From: Simmondsia chinensis | Taxonomy: Eukaryota > Streptophyta > Magnoliopsida > Caryophyllales > Simmondsiaceae | NCBI GenBank assembly: GCA_018398585.1 | Contig: JAGTTD010000013.1 | Coordinates: 7,040,492 to 7,104,491, forward strand | Reading direction: 5' to 3' | Length of the DNA stretch: 64,000 nucleotides | In this document: positions 54,931-64,000 of the stretch, one piece after another | How positions within the stretch are numbered: the stretch's first letter is position 1 | Layout of the letters: every line of letters begins with the position of its first letter | Notes under the pieces: model-generated | Databases searched by the model: none | What the model was told of the DNA's origin: nothing | What the model saw: only the letters and a program-made list of their open reading frames with translations | Translations under genes and position numbers: made by a program

Positions 54931-55658
54931 ACAGTCGATTCATCACTATCAAAGATCAGGCCAAGCTTCTTGGTCTCCTACGCACATCTTGCACTAAGAA
55001 GTTAATCAGCATCTATAACTTTTTTACCTTTCTACACCAGCTTCTTCTTTTTTTGTTTATGAGTAGGCTTGACTGATCTCCTCGTGCTATTACCAAAATT
55101 CAAAATATAAAGTGTAGTTTATGCTTTTATTCAAGTTCAAGATATAAAGTGTCGTTTATGCTTTCATTCAAACATGCATTTTCTCCCAAGTCTAAACGAT
55201 CATCCACCAGAAACTTGCTTGAGCCGTAGGAGATGCGAGGAGATCGAACATTGTTTTCATCCTAAAAGTCTTAAGTTCAATTCCTCTCCTGAACCTCTTT
55301 ACGAGGAATCCCTGACTTAACAGGCTCCAATGATGTGTGGGTCATCTCATGGACCAAAATTTAATGGATAACCAGGTTCTCATTAGCGGAAAAAAAGCTC
55401 AAAAGATGGATGATTGATGTGTATTCCATTATGACGGGGGCAGCATAGACTTTTAGAGGAAAAAAGTGCGCTATTTGCTAGACTAATTGTGAAGTAACAT
55501 GCCGCCCAACATTTTGTCTTGGTTGTGATGCTTGATGTGAGTTGTTGTTTTGCCCCCACCACTAGTTGCATTGCGTGCTTATAATTACATGATTAATTAA
55601 TTTTTGTCTCCTACTTTAATATATAATCATGCTCTAATGAGAGGTTAACATTTCATTG
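54931..55658. other. Spacer, no gene seen
   Basis: Nothing recognised; left flank of copia E. Confidence 0.45.
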
Positions 55659-56329
55659 TGTCAGGATATGTCTCAAATTACTTATTTATGTTATGAGGGA
55701 AGCCGCAAGCATGCCAATCGATCGGGGTACTCAGCCGATTGATCAAGCACTATGTTGATCAAGGACGTCTGCAGGAAGAAAGCCAATCGATCGGTGTGGG
55801 CCGATCGATCGGGGGCCTGATCGATTGGGAGTGGCCGATCGATCGGGGGCCGCACAGCGCGTGCCCTAACCGTTTGTTATAAATAGACCCATAGGGTTTT
55901 GAGTTTCGGTATCCAATTAAGAGAGAGCCGCCGTCATCAAGGTATTTGAGCGCATTACGAGAGTTTAGAAGGAGTGATTCAGTAATTCTCCATAGATCTC
56001 GTTCAGAGGAAGTGTGTTTGTAATTCTTCTATTATTTGTGATCAATAAAGAATCTCCACCTCCGCCCGTAGTTTTTTCCTTCTCGATTGAAGAAAGGTTT
56101 TCCACATAAATCTCTGTGTTCTTCGTTTGTTCTTTTTTTACCTCTTTTGTTTACTTCTCTTGTGTGAGTTATAGTTTTTGAATCGAATCCAGTTCTGGGG
56201 TGTTAAGTTTTGCATTAAGGAGGTATTAATTTCCTAACAAATTGATATCTGAGTATATCAAGTTTGTTCAAGATTTTCCCTCACAAATTGGTATCATAGT
56301 ATATCAGATTTGTCCAGATTATCTCAACA
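55659..56329 (+). repeat. 5' LTR of copia E
   Basis: 671 bp, TGTCAGGATATG to ATCTCAACA. A block of four GATCGATCGG-type repeats lies at about 55788-55850, upstream of TTATAAATAG (TATA-like, 55877-55886). A polyadenylation-like AATAAAGAATC lies at about 56045. The 3' third contains repeats that resemble the primer-binding site. Confidence 0.88.
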
Positions 56330-56343
56330 ATTGGTATCAGAGC
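56222..56343 (+). repeat. Three primer-site-like repeats at the LTR border
   Basis: AATTGATATCTGAGTATATC, AATTGGTATCATAGTATATC and ATTGGTATCAGAGCC occur about 55 bp apart, followed by similar TTTGTTCAAGAT / TTTGTCCAGAT text. Only the last is the exact initiator-tRNA complement (TGGTATCAGAGC, 56332-56343). The first two are inside the LTR and recur in the right LTR. Confidence 0.8.
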
Positions 56344-56366
56344 CCTGTTTATTTTGATTTGGTACT

Positions 56367-57215
56367 ATGACGTCAGCGATTAAATCTGAAGTTGAGAAGT
56401 TTGGTTGTCAAGGGAGTTTCAGTTTATGGCAAGTTCGCGTTAAGGGCTTCTTGACACAGAATGGCTTGAAGAAAGCCTTAGAAGGAAAAGAGAAGATACC
56501 TAAGAGTTTATCCGAAGCACAGTGGAAGGAGTTAGATAAAAGGGCTCTTACGGCAATTCAAATGTGTCTTACCGATGACATTTTAACAGAAGTTCTGGAA
56601 GTGAAGATCGCTAAGAAGTTGTGGTTGAAATTTCAGGTTATATCCTGTTTCAAGTCAGTCTCCAACAAACTCGCAATTAAGCGTCGGTTGTTCACGTTTC
56701 ATGCGTCAGAAGGTACGTCACTTGAAAATCATGTTAATGAATTTAATTCGCTAATTCAAGAGTTAAAGGAGCTTGATGATGCTCCTAAGGATGAAGATCA
56801 AGCAATAGTATTGTTATGTTTACTCTCTACCTCTTATAGAGGCTTTGTAGAAAGCATGATTTATGGTGGTAGGTCATCTATCACAGTTGATAGTTTAAGA
56901 GAAACCTACTGAGTAAAGAAAGAGTAGATAAGGAGTTGTCCGACTTCGTTCAGAACTCAAGTTGTGGTTTATTTGTGAGAGAAAGAACTAAGAATAAAGA
57001 ATCTGATCATGGTGGAAACAAGTTTAGGTCTAAGTTTATACATCAAGACCTATCATGTAATTATTGTCATAAGAAAGGGCAAATTAAGAGAGACTATTAC
57101 AAGCCTAAGAGGAAACTAGAAGCAGATAACATGTCTGACCCTAGATCCGCAGCAGCTAGTGTTGTAGTTGAAGATGAGAATGATGGTGATATATTGTCTG
57201 TTTGAACCTCAGTCC
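56367..57215 (+). pseudogene. Copia E gag with zinc knuckle
   Basis: ATG 56367. Residues 1-180 are a UBN2-type gag (SLWQVRVKGFLTQNGLKKAL, LSEAQWKELDKRALTAIQM, ENHVNEFNSLIQELKEL, VLLCLLSTSYRGFVESM). It stops at 56910, and the frame resumes at 56936. The knuckle reads CNYCHKKGQIKRDYY, in which the His and last Cys of the CCHC pattern are Gln-Ile and Tyr, so it is degraded. Gag would build the particle. Confidence 0.85.
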
Positions 57216-58073
57216 AGTCTTACAAATAGTTGGGTTTTGGATTCGGGTTTCTCCTATCATGTTTGTCCCGATCAAGATTGGTTTTCCACGTACGAGTCCA
57301 TTCAAGGTGGAGTTGCTTTGATGGGCAATGATGCTACATGCAAAGTTTTGGGTATATCAACAATTCGTATTAAGATCTTCGATGGAACTATCAGGACTTT
57401 GAGCGATGTTCGTCACATTCCTAATTTGAAGAATAATCTCATCTCTTTAGGTACTCTTGAGTCACATGGGTACAGGTACACAGCTGAAGGTGGAGTTATG
57501 AAGATTGTTAAGGGTGCTTTAGTTGTGATTAAGGGCAGAAGGATGGGAACATTGTATGAACTTGTCTATTCTATAGTTGCAAGATCAGTTAAGATATATT
57601 CATCATCATCGTTGATAGAACCAGGTATCACAAAGTCAAGGCATTTGAGATTGGATCATTCAGGTGATAAAGGTCTGTCTAAGCTCAGTAAAAGGGGCTC
57701 GTTGTGTGGTCGTTCTACAGGACTGAAATCTTGTGAACAAGGCATTTATGGGAAGCAGAAAAGAGTTCACTTTAAGCAATTCCTGACGAGTAGAGATGTC
57801 ACGTTTAATGAGTCTTCATTATTGAGTCCACAGAAGATGTCATCCGTTGTTTGTGATTTAGGTCAGGTGAATAAGCCGGAGGAAGTTCAATTTCAGTTAA
57901 GTAACACAGTTCATGAGCAGGTGGTTGTTTCAGAAGATATGTCAAGAGCTAATTTAGAGAAGAAGAAGATTGGCATTGCTGATAACCTCTCAGATATGTT
58001 CACTTCAGTGCTACCTAGCAGAAAGTTCAAGCATCGCTTGGACTCGGTTAGGTTTTTTGTTTTGTTAAGATAA
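57168..58073 (+). pseudogene. Copia E protease fused to deletion remnants of pol
   Basis: 301 residues. Protease: WVLDSGFSYHVCPDQDWF (active-site Asp-Ser-Gly intact, near residue 22). Then come VRHIPNLKNNLISLGTLES and MKIVKGALVVIKGRRMGTLY (pre-integrase). EQGIYGKQKRVHFKQF is the zinc-site end of integrase. It is followed at once by SRDVTFNESSLL, which normally lies beyond the integrase core. Near residue 275 the frame jumps again, to FTSVLPSRKFKHRLD, the RNase H tail. Both deletions are in frame, so a long ORF survives without polymerase or integrase activity. Confidence 0.85.
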
Positions 58074-58148
58074 CCCCGTGTGTGGGGTGTTTTGTGGAGT
58101 AGGTGGAGAAATTCTTTTATGTGTGTAATTTGAGCCAAGGTGGAGATT

Positions 58149-58766
58149 TGTTAGGATATGTCTTAAATTACTTGTTTATGTTATGAGGAAAGCCGCAAGC
58201 GTGCCGATTGATCGGGGTACTCAGCCAATCGATTGAGCACTACGTTGATCAAGGATGTCTGCAGGAAGAGAGCCGATCGATCGGGGGTCATGCAACGCGT
58301 GCCCTAGCTGTTTGTTATAAATAGACTTATAGGGTTTTCAGTTTCGGTATCTAATTAAGAAAAAGCCGCCGTTATTAAGGCATTTGAGCGTATTACGAGA
58401 GTTTAGAAGGAGTGATTCAGTAATTCTCCATAGATCTCGTTCAGAGGAAGTATCTTTGTAATTCTTTCATTATTTGTGATCAATAAATAATCTCCATCTC
58501 CGCCCGTGGTATTTCCTTTCTCGATTGAATAAGGGTTTTCCACGTAAATCTCTATGTTCTTCATTTGTTCTCTTTTACCTCTTTTGTTTATTTCTCTTGT
58601 GTAAGTTATAATATTTGAATCGAATCTAGTTCTGGAGTGTTAAGTTTCACATTAAGGAGGTATTAATTTTATAACAAATTGATATCCGAGTATATCAAAT
58701 TTGTTCAAGCTTTTCCCTCACAAATTAGTATCATAGTATATTAAATTTGTTCAGATTACCTCAATA
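58149..58766 (+). repeat. 3' LTR of copia E
   Basis: 618 bp, TGTTAGGATATG to ACCTCAATA. It aligns with the 5' LTR but has only one of the strong GATCGATCGG repeats, which explains most of the length difference. Confidence 0.88.
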
Positions 58767-59332
58767 CGTTATGTTAATCCAATTAAAATACTGCACTTGG
58801 GATGAGATGGCCAGACAATCTCAAGTCGAATTCCCAAGGATGAATTTAAAAATCTTTATGTCTAAACTAGCTCGAACGAGAAGAAGCCATGGGAGCCAGT
58901 TCAAGAGAGTTGGGCTGAGGTCAGGTAGCTTTACTAGTGGTAAAGTATAGGAAGAAGTTTGAGGGAGAACTTTACTAGTCTTCTCCAACTAGTTGAGCGT
59001 GTTTCTCGGTCTAAGACTGTCTTGAAGGAAGAAAGTCTGAAAAAGAATAGAGTATAAAGGCTTATGTCTATAAAGTTATAGATGAAGAGGATGAACCTCT
59101 CTATAAAGTTGATGTAGCTGAGTACCTTAAGGGACTTTCTATAATGTGTAACCCCTTAGTCAAAAAGAAGACAAAGGCTAGGAAGTCTAACAAGACTCAA
59201 GAGTTACGGAATCCCTGGGAAAGAAGAAATCAATGCTCTCTAGCCCAGTATTCTTTTGATTTGTCTCAAGTGGACCTAAGAGAGGGTGCCATACGAGAGA
59301 CATGCAAAGGGTCCCTCCTTATATGAGGGTCC
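58767..59332. other. Unassigned sequence between copia E and D
   Basis: Short Lys/Arg-rich frames (for example 58747-58950 and 59144-59326) look like pieces of one decayed coding region on the plus strand. I recognise no domain. Confidence 0.35.
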
Positions 59333-59712
59333 TGTTGAATTTAGTCCTTTGTAAATATCATGTATTCATTTTATATAATTCACGTATTTTTCTTGTATAG
59401 GAATTTATACATAGTAGTTAGTATAGCAATTAGTAATGACAATTAGTGAGAGAATTAGTGCACATGTTTATTTCTTCATCTTCTTGTAACCAGCTCATTA
59501 TTGCCTTCAATGAGTTGTTTATTGCTTTGTTTATTGCTTTATTTATTACCTTGTAACTCATAGAGAGGAAGAGGAAGTGTTGGGAAGTGTTGGGCTCTTC
59601 CATTAGCTAGTACTCTTGTATAAATTAGGAGCTTGCTTGTATGCTTTGATCATCCAATAAAAAGTAATTCTTCCTTCCATCTAATATTTCTAGTATTTTT
59701 CACAATTTTACA
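59333..59712 (+). repeat. 5' LTR of copia D
   Basis: 380 bp, TGTTGAATTTAG to CACAATTTTACA, directly followed by the primer-binding site. The right LTR is not in the window. Confidence 0.88.
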
Positions 59713-59724
59713 TGGTATCAGAGC
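59713..59724 (+). other. Primer-binding site of copia D (initiator tRNA-Met)
   Basis: TGGTATCAGAGC immediately after the LTR. Confidence 0.92.
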
Positions 59725-59859
59725 AAGTTTCGATCTTGCATTAAGCGACGCTGTCTTCCTCTTCCTGATTCACGGCCAAAGCACTCTTGGAGTGCACTTG
59801 TGAGTTGTTTATTTTCCCTTTACTTCTTGTGCTTGTTTTGTGTTTTAATTTGGTAGAAT

Positions 59860-60775
59860 ATGGCGGGTGTTAACAATAAAGAGACTACTCTAGCTAATGA
59901 TAATCAAACTATCATGCCGGCTCTCCCGAAAGGGGGAGTCATTGATGTTAACTCACCGTTTTATCTGCATCCCTCGGATAATCCCGGTTTGATTTTTGTT
60001 CAAAACATTTTAACAGGACCCAATTATCCTTCTTGGAGAAGGGCTATACTAAAAGTTTTTAAGGCAAAGAGAAAAATTGGATTTCTTGATAGTAGTATTA
60101 CCAAACCGGATGAAGATTCACCGGACTTTGAAACTGGGAGTGCGTGTGACTCCATGGTTGCAACTTGGCTCTCAAACTCTATGTCTAAAGAGATTAATGA
60201 GAGTATTACCTATTTGGAAACTGCGCATGATATTTGGCTTGATTTGCATGGGAGATTTTCTCAAGGTAATGTCCCTAGTATTTACGAATTAAAAAGCGAG
60301 ATCTCATTTGAAGCAAGATGATTTACCTGTTTCAAATTATTTTACTAATTTGAGGTCCTTTTGGGATGAATTGTATACGCTAGTTGAGATCCCACCATGC
60401 ACTTGTGGACATGCTAAAGCCTTTTCGAAGATTCGTGATATGGAAAAATTGTTGGACCTTTTGATGGGTCTTGATCCATCCTTTTCAACTGTGCGTTCAC
60501 AGCTTATGAATACGAAACCTTTAACGTCTGTTGGTAGTGCATATTTTGTATTATGCCAGGAGGAGAAACAACAGAGCGTAGCAGCAGGCTCGGTGGTTGT
60601 CCCGGACGCTGCTGTTTTGGCAGCCAAAGCCACTGAAGGTGGCGCAGCAATGGTGTCGGGAAATTGACGTTCTAACCATTTTATGTGTACTCATTGCAAG
60701 AAACAGGGACATTCCAAGGAGCGATGCTTTGAGTTGATCGGTTACCCACCTGGGTGGAAGAACAAAGGGCAGTGA
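59860..60775 (+). pseudogene. Copia D gag with zinc knuckle
   Basis: ATG 59860 (MAGVNNKET). The copia gag N-terminal block is NPGLIFVQNILTGPNYPSW, then SWRRAILKVFKAKRKIGFLD and VATWLSNSMSKEINESI. A frameshift near 60310 leads to DLPVSNYFTNLRSFWDELY and CTCGHAKAF. After a stop at 60665 the CCHC knuckle CTHCKKQGHSKERCFELIGY is intact near 60690-60745. It forms the particle and binds RNA in active elements. Confidence 0.88.
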
Positions 60776-60880
60776 AATGAAAACCGGGAGTCGGTTTCTA
60801 CGGCTGCAGCAACAGAAATCGAACCTCTCAGTGGAGAACACAGTGCCATTTAGGGACTGTCCGCTGCTCAGTACCAACAA

Positions 60881-62362
60881 TTGATGTCCCTCCTTGGTCC
60901 TTCCACGTCTACCCCTTGCATTAACTTGACAGGTCAAGTATTGTCATTTCGTGATTGGATAATAGACACGGGTGCCACAGACCATGTGGTGTCCTTTTTA
61001 CCCGTTACGTTTGACGTTAAAGTAAATAATTTGGTTGGCCCCGTTAAGTTGCCTAATGGAACTTCGTTAAAGGTCACCCATGTGGGAAAGGTCAAAATCG
61101 CAGAGAATTTTGTCCTCTATGATGTACTCTATGTGCCTGGTTTTCATTACAATTTATTGTCAGTGAGCAAGCTAACTCAAAATAGAAAATGCACATTAAC
61201 ATTTCACCATGATTTTTGTTACATACAGGACCTACACTCGAAGAGGCTGATTGAAGCGGGTAGGCAATGAGATGGGCTATACTTGTTGCAAGGGCAGCCC
61301 ATGGAAGGGTCGGTCAACACAGCTCAAGTGAATAAAAATGCCGTCTTGTGGCATCAACGTCTTGGTCATGTTTCGTTTCAAAAATTATGTGTGTTTCCTA
61401 GTTTGAGTGTTAAGAAAACTGATGTCGTTTGTGATGTTTGTCATTGTGCCAAGCAGGCACGCTTACCTTTTCCCTTATCTGTTACTAAGACTCGTGGGTG
61501 TTTTGATTTGATACACTGTGACATTTGGGGTCCTTATCAAATTTTGTAGTTGACTGGTGCTCGGTATTTGTTGACAATTGTTGACGATTTTAGTAGATGC
61601 ACTTGGGTTTATCTCATGAGGAAAAAATACCAAGCACACCAAATTCTCATGGATTTCTGTCGTATGGTCAAAACACAATTTGGGTTTCAGGTTAAGCAAA
61701 TACGGAGCGATAATGGACAAGAGTTCAAGTACGGGCCGCTTTTGGACTTTTATACGAGTCATGGGATTTAGTTCCAATCCTCTTTGGTTGGGACACCTCA
61801 ACAAAATGGAGTAGTCGAACGGAAGCACAAACACCTCTTGGAAGTGGGTAGAGCGTTTCGGTTTCAGGCGGGTTTACCTAAAAGATTTTGGGGTGAGTGT
61901 ATTTTAACTGCGGCTTATTTGATAAATTTGACTCCTTCCTCAATTCTTCATAACAAAAGCCCATATGAAATACTTTTTGGCAAAATACCCGTGTTCAATC
62001 ACTTACGTGTTTTTGGGAGTTTATGCTATTACCGTACAAAGGATAGAACGAGTGATAAATTTGATAACCGAGCTACTTCGGGTATTTTTGTTGGTTATCC
62101 ACATGGGCAAAAGGGTTATAAAATTTATAATCGGGAGGAAAATAAAATTGTGATTTCGAGAGACGTACATTTTTACGAAGAAGTTTTTCCTTTCTTGCAA
62201 ACCAAAAGTACAAATACAGAACATATACACCTAAACCCGGGGTCTTTTGCTTACGCCGAAGGGCCGATCATCCACCGGCCCTCACTGCGCAGCCGGCTGA
62301 ACCAGGACCTGCTGTTCAGCCGGCCAAACAGGACCAAACCGAACCAGCAGAGACTGGTTTAG
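60881..62362 (+). pseudogene. Copia D protease and integrase
   Basis: One frame with three internal stops (61268-61270 TGA, 61547-61549 TAG, 61769-61771 TAG). Protease: RDWIIDTGATDHVVSF near 60952, Asp-Thr-Gly intact. Pre-integrase/zinc site: LWHQRLGHVSFQKL and CDVCHCAKQ. Core: LIHCDIWGPY (first Asp), IRSDNGQEFK (second Asp), GTPQQNGVVERKHKHL (Glu). Then FWGECILTAAYLIN, HLRVFGSLCYY and ISRDVHFYEE. All integrase catalytic residues are present, but the stops disable it. It ends near 62362, before the polymerase, which lies in another frame. Confidence 0.9.
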
Positions 62363-62586
62363 TCAGCCAGTCACCAGCCGAGGGTGAGCTCGGTACCGCA
62401 TCGAATGAAGTGTCAGAAGGTGTCTTGGGTACCACAAGTTCACGAGGTAATACCGAAGGTACTTTGGAAATCAGAAAGAGCACTCACTAGCGTTCTGCAC
62501 CGGTAAAATACCAAGACTACATATGTGACGTTCCATCTTCTATAGCCCATGCTCCTGCTACCACTCCTTCAGCCAATTCTGGTATA

Positions 62587-64000
62587 GTGTATCCTATTTC
62601 CAATTTTGTCTCTAATGTGCATTTTTCTAACGCTCATTGCAATTTTTTGAGTGCCATCACGGCTTGTGATGAGCCTAAAACCTTCAAGCAGGCGGTAGAA
62701 TACAACCATTGGAGGGATGCAATGGAAAAGGAGATTCGTGCTTTGGAGGAGAACCGAACTTGGACATTAGAGGACTTACCGATGGGAAAGAAAGCCATTG
62801 ACTTGAAGTGGGTCTATAGAGTAAAGTACAACTCAGATGGGTCGATTGAGCGATACAAGGCAAGGTTGGTAGCTAAAGGCTACACTCAGGTAGAAGATAT
62901 AGATTATCACGATACATATGCTCCTGTTGCAAAATTAGTCACGGTGCGTTGCATTTTAGCTGTTGCTGTTGCAAGAAGTTGGATAATAAATCAACTAGAC
63001 GTGAATAATGCCTTTTTACATGGAGATTTGGATGAGGAAGTTTATATGAAACTTCCACAATGTTTTGAACAACAACATAAAGGAAAAATATGTCGTTTAC
63101 GAAAATCTTTATATGGGCTCAAACAGGCTTCACGTAATTGGAATCATAAGTTCACTTCTACCTTGCTAAGTATTGGCTTTAAACAATCCAAAGCAGATTA
63201 TTCACTTTTCACGTATCATCATGATGGCATTTTCACCGGGGTTTTGATTTATGAGGATGATGTTATAATCACTGGTAATAATCAAAATCACATTGCCAAA
63301 GTGAAGGAGAATTTGAATGCTTCTTTTGGAATTAAAGACCTAGGACCCATCAAATACTTCTTAGGAATTGAGGTTGCTCGGTCTCCTAAAGGAGTTGTTT
63401 TATGTCAACGAAAGTATGTATTGGACATTTTGAGTGAGGGTGGTTTACTGGGGGCGAAACTAGCTCCTACACCCATAGTACAGAACCATGGTTTAGCAGA
63501 TCAGGTTGGGGATAAGACTGAGGACGAAGGTCAATATAGAAGACTAGTGGGTCGTCTCCTTTACTAGACCATAACTAGACCAGACATTAGCTATGTTGTT
63601 CGTATTTTGAGTCAGTTCATGCATGATCCTAGGGCTCCTCATCTCGAAGCTGCTACACGGGTTTTACGGTATTTAAAAGGGACACCGGGACAGGGCATTT
63701 GTTTGCCCACCAATAGTGATTTACGTTTGAGAGCATATTGTGATGCAGATTGGGCGGGATGTCCAACCACGAGACGTTCTACCACCGGTTTTGTCACATT
63801 TTTAGGTGGTGCACCAATCTCTTGGCGTTCCAAGAAACAAAGTGTGGTTTCCCGCTCTTCAGCTGAAGCAGAGTATCGGTCTATGGCGACTACAACTAGT
63901 GAAGTTGTGTGGTTACGTTACTTATTGATTGATCTTATGGTTCCCATTGACTATGCTTCTGTTTTATTTTGTGATAATCAGGCCGCTCTTCACATCGCCT
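62587..64000 (+). pseudogene. Copia D reverse transcriptase / RNase H, cut by window end
   Basis: Blocks in order: NHWRDAMEKEIRALEENRTW, DLKWVYRVKYNSDG, ARLVAKGYTQVEDIDY, NQLDVNNAFLHGDLDEEVYM, SLYGLKQASRNW, then LIYEDDVIITG. In place of the usual YVDD the catalytic box is YEDD, which should impair the enzyme. A TAG at 63565-63567 interrupts. The same frame continues with TRPDISYVVRILSQFMHDP, RAYCDADWAGC, GGAPISWRSKKQ, SSAEAEYRSM and FCDNQAALHIA to the window end. Confidence 0.9.

Larger units (their letters stand above)
55659..58766 (+). mobile_element. Internally deleted Ty1/copia element E
   Basis: 3108 bp with LTRs 55659-56329 and 58149-58766, an initiator-tRNA primer site (56332-56343) and a polypurine tract (58137-58148). 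Gag, zinc knuckle and protease are present. The integrase core, reverse transcriptase and most of RNase H are deleted, so the element would need proteins in trans. Five-base flanks (CATTG, CGTTA) do not match, so the duplication is lost or an end is inexact. Confidence 0.88.
59333..64000 (+). mobile_element. Ty1/copia element D, 3' end outside window
   Basis: 5' LTR 59333-59712, initiator-tRNA primer site 59713-59724, then gag, protease, integrase, reverse transcriptase and RNase H on the plus strand. The window ends within RNase H. Five bases before the LTR are GGTCC; the partner duplication is outside. The short LTR and WIIDTGATDHV protease resemble RE1/Retrofit-type copia elements. Frames are broken by three in-frame stops, frameshifts and an altered catalytic box. 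Confidence 0.92.

Noticed and set aside
59144..59326. Small basic protein gene
   Set aside because: Short frame in a decayed stretch between two retroelements, with no recognised domain or start context.

Overview
This window is nuclear DNA of a flowering plant, most likely a eudicot. It is AT-rich, densely packed with nested plant transposable elements, and holds plastid-derived scraps. I recognise one intact host gene, an intronless BLUS1-type kinase gene of the guard-cell blue-light pathway (44278-45816, + strand). I see no bacterial, phage or CRISPR features. Nearly every other long reading frame belongs to a decayed element.

Layout. 1-1071: relic Ty1/copia on the + strand (F). 1072-17904: a large minus-strand Ty1/copia element (C). 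Copia B (6662-13205, target-site duplication CCATA) is inserted in its gag. An autonomous-type hAT transposon (14103-17254, 8-bp duplication) is inserted in its 5' LTR. A 5S-rRNA-headed SINE (2602-2860, 22-bp duplication) is inserted in its RNase H region. 17905-19147: AT-rich spacer with a U2 snRNA-derived fragment, a perfect palindrome and an RTE-type tail. 19148-26563: copia A (minus, duplication CAATC), of the same LTR family as B, with a 669-bp deleted hAT in its gag. 28663-34171: Ty3/gypsy chromovirus (minus, duplication CAATC). 34215-40806: Helitron remnants (helicase C-terminus, RPA-like exons, possible 3' terminus), broken by an ORF1-only LINE (35168-37448) and an RTE LINE fragment (38449-39640). 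41046-44112: a fold-back element and a pile-up of GC-rich hAT-like elements ending 165 bp before the BLUS1 start codon.

47523-49444: a second copy of the ORF1-only LINE with its 5' part inverted, as twin priming would produce. 49841-49984: fragments resembling plastid atpB and trnY. 50012-50751: a CT/GA-rich fold-back element. 51912-51975: an extreme poly-G tract. 55659-58766: an internally deleted copia (E) reduced mainly to gag and protease. 59333-64000: a + strand copia (D), cut off by the window end.

The most unusual items are the SINE with a 5S rRNA head and an RTE-LINE-like tail, and the LINE family that has ORF1 and a 3' UTR but no endonuclease/reverse transcriptase in either copy. 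Next come the non-autonomous partner element B and the three hAT-like insertions abutting the BLUS1 promoter. All homology calls come from reading translations and repeats by eye; no database search was run.
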